NCBI GenBank assembly: GCA_028875725.1
Contig: JAPPCR010000007.1
Location: forward strand, 1-64,000
From: Acidobacteriota bacterium
GTDB taxonomy: Bacteria > Acidobacteriota > Thermoanaerobaculia > Multivoradales > Multivoraceae
DNA: 64,000 bases
Direction: 5' to 3'
Position numbers and translations under genes: made by a program
Shown here: positions 1 to 8,160 of the stretch, piece by piece
How the letters are laid out: the number at the start of each line of letters is the position of its first letter
Numbering within the stretch: position 1 is the first letter of the stretch
Notes under the pieces: model-generated
Database searches by the model: none
What the model was told of the DNA's origin: nothing
The model's input: only the letters and a program-made list of their open reading frames with translations

Positions 1-607
1 CGCGCCGGCGATCCCTCCGGCGATGCCAGCCCTCTACCTCGATCCGCCGCAGGCGGCCGTGGCGGCCGGTCTCTCCCCCGCCGCCGAAGCGCCCCTTTCA
101 CCACGCAGGATCGACCGCGTCGAGGCCGGCCACCCCCTCCTGGCAGGCGTCTCCCTCCTCGACCTGCCGGTCGTCCTCGCCGCCCGCGAACTCGATCCCC
201 GCTGCACCGCCCTTGCCTCAGCCGGAGACCGCACCGCCATCGCCGCCTGCGATCCCGCGCCCGGCAGCGGCCCCCGCTCCCTCACCATCGCCTTCGACCT
301 CGATCACTCCTCCCTGGCCCAGCGCCCCGACCTCGCCGCCCTGTTCCAGAACGTCGCCACCTGGCTCACCGAAACCCCCGGCCCAAGCGATCTCATAACC
401 GGCACCGGCCTCCAGAACACGATCAATCTCCAAGCGGATTGGGCCACTCGCATCAACGACTCGAACCTCGAGCCAGTTCCAAGCGACCGCCTCTCCGACC
501 TCGACCGCCCCAACCGCCGCCCCTGGTCGTGGCGCACCCTCGCCCTCGCCGGCCTCCTGTTCGCCTCGTTCGAGGCCATCACCTTCTTCCGCGGCCTGAC
601 CCTGTGA
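1..607 (+). CDS. BatA/VWA-type membrane protein, C-terminal part (5' end outside window)
   Basis: The reading frame is open from the left edge (first full codon at base 2) to a TGA at 605-607, so only the last ~200 residues are present. The visible part resembles the C-terminal half of BatA-like membrane proteins that normally start with a von Willebrand A domain: a globular stretch containing HPLLAG and a WLTETPG segment, then one hydrophobic helix near the C-terminus (around TLALAGLLFASFEAITFF). Its stop overlaps the start of the next gene in a TGATG arrangement, which suggests translational coupling. The family call rests on layout and the pairing with a second VWA protein. The VWA domain itself would lie outside the window. 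Confidence 0.6.
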   Translation, partial: APAIPPAMPALYLDPPQAAVAAGLSPAAEAPLSPRRIDRVEAGHPLLAGVSLLDLPVVLAARELDPRCTALASAGDRTAIAACDPAPGSGPRSLTIAFDLDHSSLAQRPDLAALFQNVATWLTETPGPSDLITGTGLQNTINLQADWATRINDSNLEPVPSDRLSDLDRPNRRPWSWRTLALAGLLFASFEAITFFRGLTL

Positions 608-3219
608 TGCCGATCGCCCTGCACGAACCGCTCTGGCTGCTGGCCGCTCTGCCGGTAGCACTGTTGCTCTGGTCGCAACGCAGCGACCACCCGGACCGGC
701 AGCGACGGCGACTGCTGTGGGTGCGCGGATCGTTGTTGATGGCCGTCGTGCTGGCGCTGGCGGAGCCGGTCGCGACCTGGCGGACGCGTGAACTCGACGT
801 GGCCGTTCTCGTCGACGTCTCCGCCAGTATCGAAGCGGCGAGCCTGAACCGGGCTCTCGAGGCGATCGACGGCGGCCTCGATCCAGACGGTCCGGTGCGC
901 CTGTTCGCCTACGCCGACCGTGCCGCCAGCGTCGCCGGTGCGACGGACCTCAGACAACTCGAAGTGGCCGACTCCAGCACCGCCTCGGCCGGCGCCGCCG
1001 CTCTCGACCGCGGGAACACCCGGCCGGACGCGGCCCTCCGTCAGGCCGCCGCGGCGCTGCGTCCCGATCGCGTCCGCCGCGTACTGCTCCTCTCCGACGG
1101 GCAGCGCCTCGAGGGCGCCGGCGCCCGGGTCGCGGCCGAGTACCCGGACCTCCGCGTCGACACCGCGGCCCTCGGCCGCACGGCACCGCCCGTCTGGATC
1201 GAGTCGATCCAACTCGACGAAAGCGACCGCCTCCTCCACGCCGGCGAGCCTCACCGCTGGGTGCTCCGCATCGGCAGCCGTTCCTCCCTGCCGGAAGCTC
1301 CCCTGACCCTGCGCGGCGGAGGCGCCGAGGAGCGTCACAGCGTCGTGCTCTCGCCGGGTGTCAACACCGTCGAACTGGAGTGGACCTTCGACCAACCCGG
1401 GATGCAAACGTTCGAGGCGATCCTCGGCGCGGGCGAGGGCGCCGCCGCATCGCAGGGGGCGCTGTGGCGCGGCAACCTGCGGGTCGAGCCCCCGCACCGC
1501 GTCCTGCTGCTCGCGCCCCCCGACCATTCGGCCGACCTGCAGCAACTCCTCCAGACGCGGGGACTGCGCGTGACCCGGTCCACCCCGAGCCGGACTGCTC
1601 TCTCGCCTTCGTCGCTCCGCAGCTACGACGCGGTCGTGCTCAGCAACGTCGCCGCAGCGAGCCTGCCGGAACCGACTCAGCGGGCGCTGGGCGAGTGGGT
1701 CTCGGAAGAGGGCGGTGGGCTCCTCTTCGTCGCCGGCGAGGAGACGTTCGGCGAGGAGGGCTACCGCAACTCGCCCCTAGAGCGCGTTCTGCCGCTCGAC
1801 TTCGAGATCGAGGAGGAGCGCAGCGAGGTCGCGCTGATGATCGCCCTCGACAAGTCGTACAGCATGAAGGGCCCGAAGATGGACCTGGCCAAGGAGGCCG
1901 CCAAGGCCGCGCTCGGCATGCTGAACGAGCAGCACCGCTTCGGCCTCGTCGCCTTCGACTGGCACACCCACGACATCGTCGGCCTGCAGTTCGTGCGCGA
2001 CCAGGAGCGGCTGAGCCAGAGAGTCGACCGCATCGAGGCCAGCGCCCAGACCAACTTCTACCCGGCCCTGGAGGCCTGCCTGGAGCAGCTCTCCGCAGTC
2101 GAGTCCGAGGTCAAGCACGTCATCCTGGTCTCCGACGGGCGGACCTACCCCGACGAGTACGAACAGCTCGTGCTGCGGATGAGACAGGAGGAGATCACTG
2201 TCTCGACGGTCGCCATCGGCGTCGAGTCCGACCGGGAACTGCTCGCCGACATCGCCGACTGGGGCGACGGCAACGCCTACACGATCGAGGATCCGAGTTC
2301 GGTCCAGAACATCCTGATCGACGAGACGATGAACCAGCTCCCCGACTCGGCCCGCGAAGAGACGATCCTGGTCGAACTGCGCGGCCAGTCGGACGCCCTG
2401 ACCGGAGTCGACGTCGCCACGGCGCCCGAGCTCTACGGCCGGATCGCCGCGGTCGCCAAGGACAGCGCCGAGGTCATTCTCGGCGCCGGTGAGTCGGATC
2501 CGATCCTGGCCAGCCGCTACGTCGGCCTGGGCAAGACCTGGATGTTCACGTCCGATCTCGAACCGCGCTGGGCCAGCGGCTGGCTACGCTGGCCGGACCT
2601 GGGCCGGCTCGTCGCCCAGGTGGTCCGCGACGCCGCCGACCGGCGCGCCGGCGCCGAGTGGGAGTTGCATCTCGACCGCCGCGACGGGCTGCTCGAAGCG
2701 GCACTCAGCGTCGTCGAGGAGGACGGCCGCTTCGGCAGCGACCTTTCGCCCCGCCTCGTCGTCCTGCGCGGCGACCGCCGGATCGAGGCGCCGCTGCAGC
2801 GCACCGGCCCCGGTCTCTATCGTCTCGTGTCCGGGGAGGGCACGCTGCTCGCGCCCAGCCTCGAGCCCTATCGCGTCGAGGTCCACACCGGCCCGGCCGG
2901 CTCGGCGGCGACGATCGGCCCGGGAAGGACGATCTTCTACCCCGCCCGCGACGAAGTCCGCCCCGGCGCTCCCGACATCGCGGCCCTCGCCGAACTCGCC
3001 GCCGCGACGGACGGCCTCTTCCACGAGACGGTCGCCGGCGCCGTCGGCGCCATCACCGCGCCCGGCGCCGACACCGCCGTGCGCCGCTTCGATCTCTGGT
3101 CCGTCCTCGTGGTCGCCGCGACTCTTCTGTTCCTCACTGAACTCCTGCTCCGTCGGCGACGCCGGCACGGTGCGTCAACGGTGATCCCGGTCCCGGCCGA
3201 GAGCCGACCCGCAGCGTGA
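607..3219 (+). CDS. VWA domain membrane protein with glutamine-amidotransferase-like fold
   Basis: 870 residues from the ATG at 607, which overlaps the previous stop; an in-frame start at 439 would overlap the upstream gene and is unlikely. Two N-terminal hydrophobic segments (ALPVALLLW; LLMAVVLALA) are followed by a first VWA-like region (DVAVLVDVSAS), a segment resembling class I glutamine amidotransferase domains (around YDAVVLSNVAAASLP to GGLLFVAGEETF), and a second VWA domain with an intact MIDAS motif DKSYS. A last transmembrane helix lies near the C-terminus (SVLVVAATLLFLTELLL). Such proteins sit in the inner membrane beside BatA-type partners. The exact substrate or complex is unknown. 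The 3' end overlaps the convergent ROK gene by 45 bases. Confidence 0.8.
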   Translation: MPIALHEPLWLLAALPVALLLWSQRSDHPDRQRRRLLWVRGSLLMAVVLALAEPVATWRTRELDVAVLVDVSASIEAASLNRALEAIDGGLDPDGPVRLFAYADRAASVAGATDLRQLEVADSSTASAGAAALDRGNTRPDAALRQAAAALRPDRVRRVLLLSDGQRLEGAGARVAAEYPDLRVDTAALGRTAPPVWIESIQLDESDRLLHAGEPHRWVLRIGSRSSLPEAPLTLRGGGAEERHSVVLSPGVNTVELEWTFDQPGMQTFEAILGAGEGAAASQGALWRGNLRVEPPHRVLLLAPPDHSADLQQLLQTRGLRVTRSTPSRTALSPSSLRSYDAVVLSNVAAASLPEPTQRALGEWVSEEGGGLLFVAGEETFGEEGYRNSPLERVLPLDFEIEEERSEVALMIALDKSYSMKGPKMDLAKEAAKAALGMLNEQHRFGLVAFDWHTHDIVGLQFVRDQERLSQRVDRIEASAQTNFYPALEACLEQLSAVESEVKHVILVSDGRTYPDEYEQLVLRMRQEEITVSTVAIGVESDRELLADIADWGDGNAYTIEDPSSVQNILIDETMNQLPDSAREETILVELRGQSDALTGVDVATAPELYGRIAAVAKDSAEVILGAGESDPILASRYVGLGKTWMFTSDLEPRWASGWLRWPDLGRLVAQVVRDAADRRAGAEWELHLDRRDGLLEAALSVVEEDGRFGSDLSPRLVVLRGDRRIEAPLQRTGPGLYRLVSGEGTLLAPSLEPYRVEVHTGPAGSAATIGPGRTIFYPARDEVRPGAPDIAALAELAAATDGLFHETVAGAVGAITAPGADTAVRRFDLWSVLVVAATLLFLTELLLRRRRRHGASTVIPVPAESRPAA

Positions 3220-4185
3220 CGCCGCCCAGGCCAGCACGCCGGCCAGCCCGGCATCCGTGCCCAGAGCCGCAGGCTCGACCCGCACGCCGTCGGTCGGAAA
3301 CACGCGAACGCGGTCGGCGATCGTCCGCCTGACGCCGTCGAAGAGCACGTCGCCGAGGCCGGCGACGCCGCCGCCGAGCACGATGAGCTCAGGGTGCAGG
3401 GTGACCACGACGTTTGCGGCGGCGATGCCGACGAGACTGGCGATCCGCTCCAGCTCCTTCGTCACCGCCTCGTCGCCGGCCCTTGCCGCCTCGCCCATCG
3501 TCTCGGCCGTCACTTGTCCGGCATCGCCGGCGGTGAGACCGAACAGCGCCGGCGCCTGACCCGAGCGCAGCAGCCGGACGCCGGCGGCGGCGATCGCCGG
3601 GCCGCTCGCCACCGCCTCCAGGCAGCCCCGGTTGCCGCAGCCGCAGAGGGGACCTGTCGGGTCGACGATCTGGTGACCGAGTTCGCCGGCCGAGCCGAGC
3701 GGCCCCAGACGCAGCCTGCCGTCGATCACCACGCCGCCGCCGATGCCGGTGCCCAGGGCGAACAGCGCCATCGTCGATGTGCCTCGGCCGGCGCCGAACG
3801 TGAACTCGCCCAGGGTCGCCGCGCGGACGTCGTTCAGCAGGTGAACCGGCGCCTCAAGCCGCTCGCCGAGCAGGCGGGTGACCGGCACGTCCCTCCACTG
3901 ACCCGGCAGGTTGGGCAGGAACCGGGTGACGCCGGCCTCAAGGTCGACCCATCCGGGGCAGCCGACGCCGATGGCGGCCGGCGGCTCTCCGACTTCCCTC
4001 GTCAGCTCGAGAAGGCCCTCGGCGATCCGGTCGAGGACGGGCTGCCAGCCGTCATAGCCGCCGCCTTCGAGGTCCCGGCGAGCGACGAGGCGAAACTCGC
4101 CGGCCGCGGTATCCACAACGCCCAGGGCCAGCCCGACGTGGGAACCGCCGAGATCGACGGCGCCGTAGAGTGCCTCAATCGTCAT
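3175..4185 (-). CDS. ROK family sugar kinase (glucokinase-like)
   Basis: 336 residues from an ATG, the usual ROK length. The N-terminus has the ATP-phosphate-binding loop (AVDLGGSH). The catalytic Asp lies in LNDVRA. The ROK zinc motif is intact: a His in GELGHQ followed by CGCGNRGCLE. No N-terminal winged helix is present, so it is a kinase and not a ROK repressor. It probably phosphorylates glucose or a related hexose in the cytoplasm; the sequence does not settle the substrate. It stands at the 3' end of a minus-strand run after the cytochrome/monooxygenase-like gene, with a ~105-base gap, and overlaps the convergent VWA gene at its 3' end. Confidence 0.9.
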   Translation of the reverse strand: MTIEALYGAVDLGGSHVGLALGVVDTAAGEFRLVARRDLEGGGYDGWQPVLDRIAEGLLELTREVGEPPAAIGVGCPGWVDLEAGVTRFLPNLPGQWRDVPVTRLLGERLEAPVHLLNDVRAATLGEFTFGAGRGTSTMALFALGTGIGGGVVIDGRLRLGPLGSAGELGHQIVDPTGPLCGCGNRGCLEAVASGPAIAAAGVRLLRSGQAPALFGLTAGDAGQVTAETMGEAARAGDEAVTKELERIASLVGIAAANVVVTLHPELIVLGGGVAGLGDVLFDGVRRTIADRVRVFPTDGVRVEPAALGTDAGLAGVLAWAASRCGSALGRDRDHR

Positions 4186-4292
4186 TGTCCGACCGCGCCA
4201 TTCTCCCAGAGAGAAGCGGCCTCACAAAGAACAACGGCGCGCCCAACCGAATGGACGCGCCGCATGTTCAGGGGATCGCTGTGACGGAGCCG

Positions 4293-5624
4293 TTACTCGC
4301 CGCCGCCGGCAGCGGGCGTCGCGGCCGCCGTCGCCTCCTCGACCTCGGTGACGAGGTCGCCGCCCGTGTCCTCCGAGTAGTCGATGAAGCCGATCATCAT
4401 CTCGTCGGTGGTCGGGCCGCCGAACTGGATGGCGCGGGTCGTGTCGAGCTCGAGCACCGTCTGCTCGTTCCGCTCCTCGGTGTTGACGTAGGTCATCAGC
4501 ACGTCGATGCGGGTGCCGGCCGGAAGGTCCCTCGGCTCCTTGTAGATGTAGTTCGTCTGCCAGTTCCAGTCGTACGCCGGCACGTCGAGGAGAACCTCCT
4601 CGGTGCCGTCGGGGTAGTACGCCGTGTACCTGGCATCCAGACCACGCAGGTGGGAGTGCGGCAGGTAACCGTAGATCGTCGTCGGGTACTCGAAGACCTT
4701 GGAGGCGCCGATGATCCAGTTCTCATGGCCCGGCGGGATCTCGAAGTCGCTGTTGCCGACGCCTTCCCACTGGGCGACGCGGTCGATCTTCGCGTCCCTG
4801 GGATGGAACTTGAACGCCATCTGGGAGCGGTCCCAGACGCCGGTGCCCTCGCCCGGCTCCTTGTTGTAGTGCATCGAGAAGTAGAGCTGCGTGCCCGGCA
4901 CGAGCAGCCGGCCCGCGCCTTCGGGAAGGTAGAACGGCTCGGTGCCGGGGGCGATGCCTCCGAGGAGTCCGGAAGCGCCCGGGGTCTCGGTCTCGGTGGC
5001 GACCCGTGAACCGACCACGTGGTGGACGACATCGCTGCCGGGGCGGAACTCGATCGCCTGGATCCAGCGAGGCTCGGGCAGCATTTCCTCGGTAATCATG
5101 ACCGCCTTCAGGCTGATGTTCAGGTCCTTGACGTCGTCGTCGACCCAGAACGGCTCGGCCAGGTCGAGCACCAGGTCGGGCTCGCCGATCAGCCAGCCCG
5201 TCGGCCACTCGATCGCCTCCGGGGCGTTCGCCGGATCGCCGCGGCGGGCGCCGGTTTTGGCCCAGCCGACGATCGTGTCGATCTCTTCCGCGGTCAGGAC
5301 CCGCTCGTTCGTGAACTGTCCCTGGGTGTGGTCGCTCGCGAACCAGGGCGGCATGTCCTTCGCCTCGACCTGCCGCGCGATGCTCCGCGCCCACGGACGC
5401 GTCTCTTCGTACGTCGTCAGGGCCATCGGAGCCTTCATGCCGCCGTAGGCGACGCCCTCGGGCCGGTGGCAGCCCTGGCAGGAGCGCTGCAGGATCGGCT
5501 CGACGTCCTCGTGGAACGTGATCGTGTCCGGGCTGGCGGTTTCGTTGGGGCCGGCGGCAAGAACCGGGGCCGCGGCAACGAGCAGCACGGCGGCGAGAGC
5601 GCAGAAGCGGGAACGGCGTGACAT
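4293..5624 (-). CDS. exported cytochrome c / Cu type II monooxygenase-fold protein
   Basis: 443 residues from the ATG at 5624; a GTG at 5627 is also possible, and both sit behind a good GGGAGG box. A Sec signal peptide ends near VLAAGP. A heme-c motif CQGCH with a downstream Met (KDMPPW) fits a small cytochrome c domain. The C-terminal ~280 residues carry the copper-ligand pattern of the dopamine beta-/peptidylglycine monooxygenase fold: VVHHVV, a later MHYNKE, HSH in YLPHSHLRG, and a late DEMMIGF Met. It therefore looks like a periplasmic redox enzyme coupling heme c to a copper monooxygenase-like domain. The substrate is unknown. The C-terminus is Ala/Glu-rich and low-complexity. Confidence 0.8.
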   Translation of the reverse strand: MSRRSRFCALAAVLLVAAAPVLAAGPNETASPDTITFHEDVEPILQRSCQGCHRPEGVAYGGMKAPMALTTYEETRPWARSIARQVEAKDMPPWFASDHTQGQFTNERVLTAEEIDTIVGWAKTGARRGDPANAPEAIEWPTGWLIGEPDLVLDLAEPFWVDDDVKDLNISLKAVMITEEMLPEPRWIQAIEFRPGSDVVHHVVGSRVATETETPGASGLLGGIAPGTEPFYLPEGAGRLLVPGTQLYFSMHYNKEPGEGTGVWDRSQMAFKFHPRDAKIDRVAQWEGVGNSDFEIPPGHENWIIGASKVFEYPTTIYGYLPHSHLRGLDARYTAYYPDGTEEVLLDVPAYDWNWQTNYIYKEPRDLPAGTRIDVLMTYVNTEERNEQTVLELDTTRAIQFGGPTTDEMMIGFIDYSEDTGGDLVTEVEEATAAATPAAGGGE

Positions 5625-5678
5625 CACAGGCTTCCTCCCAGGAATCTGGTTGCGGTTGCTGGTCGGACCCTACCACAC

Positions 5679-5694
5679 TGAGTCATGACTCAGC
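5679..5694. promoter_or_regulatory. 16-bp perfect palindrome, candidate operator
   Basis: CTGAGTCATGACTCAG is an uninterrupted 16-bp palindrome lying 55 bases upstream of the ATG of the cytochrome/monooxygenase-like gene, in the only gap between that gene and the aminotransferase. There is no loop and no T-tract, so a protein-binding site is more likely than a terminator. The same half-site (GACTCA/TGAGTC) recurs, with different orientation and spacing, over the -10 region of the hsp20 promoter near 31940. Regulator unknown. Confidence 0.4.
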
Positions 5695-5721
5695 TAATGC
5701 AGGAGTCGCTCCGCACGGCGC

Positions 5722-7140
5722 CTAGCCGACGGTGTCGCGGAAGATGCCGATGATCTCGTCCGCCTCGTTCTCGGTGAGCGTCAGGATCGGCCGGAACTCC
5801 ACGCCGCCGTCCGTGTACCAGGCGGGCACGGTGAAGATGCCGGCCTCGAACAGCCGGGCCGTCATCTCCATCTTGCCCATCTCCTCGGAGAGGATGCCCA
5901 TGCACAGCCCGTGCTGGTTGACCCGGTAGGGACCGCCCCGCAACCCCTCGGCGAACTGCCCGGCGAGCGCGTTCACGTGCTCCAGAAAGCCGGACGCCAT
6001 CGTCAGGTCGCAGACCTTGGCGGTCGCAACGCAGCCGAGCTCGTTGCCGCCGAAGGTCGAGGAGTGCGGTATCGCCGTGTCGAAGAACCACGCCTTGATC
6101 TCGGGAGCGAGCAGGACGGCGGCATTGGCGAGGATGCCGCCGCCGAGACCCTTGGCGGTGGTCACGATGTCCGGGACGATGCCGTGATGCTGCCAGAACC
6201 AGAACTTCCCGGTCGCACCCAGGCCGGTCTGGACCTCGTCGATGATCAGTTTCGCTCCGTTCTCCCGGCAGAGGTCGCTCACGGCCTGGAAGTAGCCGGA
6301 ATCGGGAATCGGGAAACCCGACTGCGCCGGGGACGACTCGATCAGCACCGCGGCCGTCTCGTCGTCGACCGCGGCGGCCATGGCGTCCAGGTCGTTGTAC
6401 GGCACGATGACGAAGTCGTCGAAGTCGAGGAGGTAGCGCTCGTGGTTGTCCGGGTTGTCACCGGCAGCCAGGGCGAAGCAGGTGTGGCCGTGGTAGGAGG
6501 CCTCGATGGAAACGAGCTTCGTCCTCCTGGTCATGCCCCGGGTGGCGCGGATCGCGACCTCCGTGGCTTCCGCGCCGCTGGCCGTGTAGGTGACGCCGGT
6601 CAGGGCGCCGCCAGTGCTCTCGACGAGTTTCTCGGCGGCCTTCGCCTTGTAGCCCGAAACGAGCAGCAGGTTCCCGATCTCGAGCTGGTGCAGCGCTTCC
6701 TTGACCGCGGCGATGATGTCGGGGTTGCGATGGCCGAGGTTGTAAAGCGTACCGTTGCGGTGGCAGTCCCAGTACCACTTCTTCGTGAACGCGTCCTGCA
6801 CGCGGGCGCCCTCGCGCTGGCCGAAGTGAAGCTCGGTGCCGAACGCCTTCATGACGCCGACATTGCCGGGGGATACGTGCACCGCGAAGGCGCCCTCGGT
6901 GGCTTCGGCCGACGGGTACGGCGGGTAGCCCTCGGGGAAGTGCACCGCTTCGAGGGTCGCCGCCTCCTGGTCGCCTGTGTCGGAAGCGGCGCGCGTGTTC
7001 GGAGCGCAACTTGCCAGGGCGGCAGCCCCGCCGGCAGCGGCAATCGTCCTGATGCAGTCGCGCCGACTGCTCGTCCCGTTGCGGGTGCCCTCGCCCATGT
7101 CGCGGCCTCGCTTTCCCGGTTTCGTCGCTTCCCCGCTCAC
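5722..7140 (-). CDS. exported class III PLP aminotransferase (glutamate-1-semialdehyde mutase-like)
   Basis: 472 residues from a GTG that overlaps the BolA stop by 4 bases (GTGA); an ATG at 7098 would give a shorter N-terminus. The body is a class III PLP-dependent aminotransferase: NLGHRNP, TYTASGAEATEVAIR, SYHGHT, IIDEVQTGLG, and the Schiff-base lysine in TTAKGLGGG. The N-terminus carries a twin-arginine signal (SSRRDCIRTIAAAGG) ending in a lipobox-like LASC, so the protein is predicted to be folded with cofactor in the cytoplasm, exported by Tat and possibly lipid-anchored. That location is unusual for this family. The reaction could be aminotransfer or an aminomutase step. Confidence 0.85.
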   Translation of the reverse strand: MSGEATKPGKRGRDMGEGTRNGTSSRRDCIRTIAAAGGAAALASCAPNTRAASDTGDQEAATLEAVHFPEGYPPYPSAEATEGAFAVHVSPGNVGVMKAFGTELHFGQREGARVQDAFTKKWYWDCHRNGTLYNLGHRNPDIIAAVKEALHQLEIGNLLLVSGYKAKAAEKLVESTGGALTGVTYTASGAEATEVAIRATRGMTRRTKLVSIEASYHGHTCFALAAGDNPDNHERYLLDFDDFVIVPYNDLDAMAAAVDDETAAVLIESSPAQSGFPIPDSGYFQAVSDLCRENGAKLIIDEVQTGLGATGKFWFWQHHGIVPDIVTTAKGLGGGILANAAVLLAPEIKAWFFDTAIPHSSTFGGNELGCVATAKVCDLTMASGFLEHVNALAGQFAEGLRGGPYRVNQHGLCMGILSEEMGKMEMTARLFEAGIFTVPAWYTDGGVEFRPILTLTENEADEIIGIFRDTVG

Positions 7141-7406
7141 CCCGCTGAAGGCAGCACCGTCTCCAGCCGGTCGATCGCATGGACGGGTGCGGCTTCGCCC
7201 TTCATCAGGTGGGCGATGGCGCGCAGCACGAGCCGCTGACGCGCCAACCGGTTCCGGCCGGCGAAGGCGGCGGATTCAACGCGCAGGCTGAAGTGGTTCC
7301 CCTCGCCCGTGACCTCGATTCGGGCGCCCGGCAGCGCCTCGGCCACCGCCTCCCGCATGCGCTCGGCCGTCTCGTGGGTCGTCGGTTGATCGACTATCTC
7401 CACCAC
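7137..7406 (-). CDS. BolA family protein
   Basis: About 89 residues from a GTG at 7406, which sits 6 bases after GGAGG; a TTG at 7424 would add six residues. The BolA-like fold is recognisable from ALPGARIEVTGEGNHFSLRVES and the later RLARQRLVLRAIAHLM. BolA proteins form [2Fe-2S]-bridged complexes with CGFS monothiol glutaredoxins, and exactly such a glutaredoxin lies immediately upstream with a short gap. A shared role in iron-sulfur trafficking or iron sensing is therefore likely. Its stop codon overlaps the aminotransferase start. Confidence 0.85.
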   Translation of the reverse strand: MVEIVDQPTTHETAERMREAVAEALPGARIEVTGEGNHFSLRVESAAFAGRNRLARQRLVLRAIAHLMKGEAAPVHAIDRLETVLPSAG

Positions 7407-7433
7407 AGGCGGCCTCCGCGGCAACGCGGGCTA

Positions 7434-8054
7434 TCAGCCGCCGGCGCGGGAGGCCGGAATGTCGACGTCGAGGCGCTGGCCGTGCTCGGTGTCGACCACC
7501 GTGATCGAGGCGCCCCTGGCACGAGCCGCCGAGTCCCGGTCGAGCAGGAAGAACAGACCGCCGACCGGCACCCGGAGTTCGCCGCCAGCCGCCGGCCCGA
7601 AGCCGAGGAAGGGCTGAAACTTCGCGTCGATACCGAAGTGGAGCTCCGCCTGCTGTTGCTGCTGGGCGTTGCGGAGAATCTGCTCGGCTTCGGCGCTGAT
7701 CGATATCTCGACCTCGCCGGCGGACAACTCCGCGCGTTCCATGCCCAACGCCTCGTGGAGCTCGCCGCTGTCGTACATCTCCTTGACGATGTCGCAGCCG
7801 CCCAGGAACTCGCCTCCGACGTAGAGCTGGGGGATCGTCGGCCAGTCGGAGAACTCCTTGACCCCCTCGCGGACGTCGGAGTCCGAGAGCACGTCGAAGG
7901 TCTGGTACTCCGGAAGCAGCCGGTTCAGCACCTGAACCACCTGGGCCGAGAAACCGCACTGGGGAGTGGCCGGGTTGCCCTTCATGAACAGGACGGTCGG
8001 AGCGGAATCCACGATGCCCTGGATGCGGGACTGGAGCTCGGGAGAAATCGACAT
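7434..8054 (-). CDS. Grx4-type monothiol glutaredoxin with degenerate A-type carrier-like C-terminal domain
   Basis: 206 residues, about twice the length of bacterial GrxD. Residues 1-105 are a monothiol glutaredoxin: the active site CGFS lies in PQCGFSAQ, with a preceding MKGNP, then WPTIPQLYVGGEFLGGCDIV for glutathione and cluster binding. Residues ~110-200 (from VEISISAEAEQILR) resemble the HesB/IscA A-type carrier fold but lack the three cluster-binding cysteines, so this domain should not hold a cluster by the standard mode. With the neighbouring BolA it forms a Grx-BolA pair expected to carry or sense [2Fe-2S] clusters in the cytoplasm. A GAGG box precedes the ATG. Confidence 0.85.
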   Translation of the reverse strand: MSISPELQSRIQGIVDSAPTVLFMKGNPATPQCGFSAQVVQVLNRLLPEYQTFDVLSDSDVREGVKEFSDWPTIPQLYVGGEFLGGCDIVKEMYDSGELHEALGMERAELSAGEVEISISAEAEQILRNAQQQQQAELHFGIDAKFQPFLGFGPAAGGELRVPVGGLFFLLDRDSAARARGASITVVDTEHGQRLDVDIPASRAGG

Positions 8055-8160
8055 GGCGTTGGACCTCGGTGCAGGCGGAACAGGCTCCTGGACAGAGCCG
8101 CCTCAGCCTACCAGCCTGGGAGGCACTCGCAGCGCAACCGCTGCACCCGGAGCCTGATCC

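Noticed and set aside
8055..8160. Terminator between the propeller gene and glutaredoxin
   Set aside because: Only 5-bp GC stems and no T-tract.
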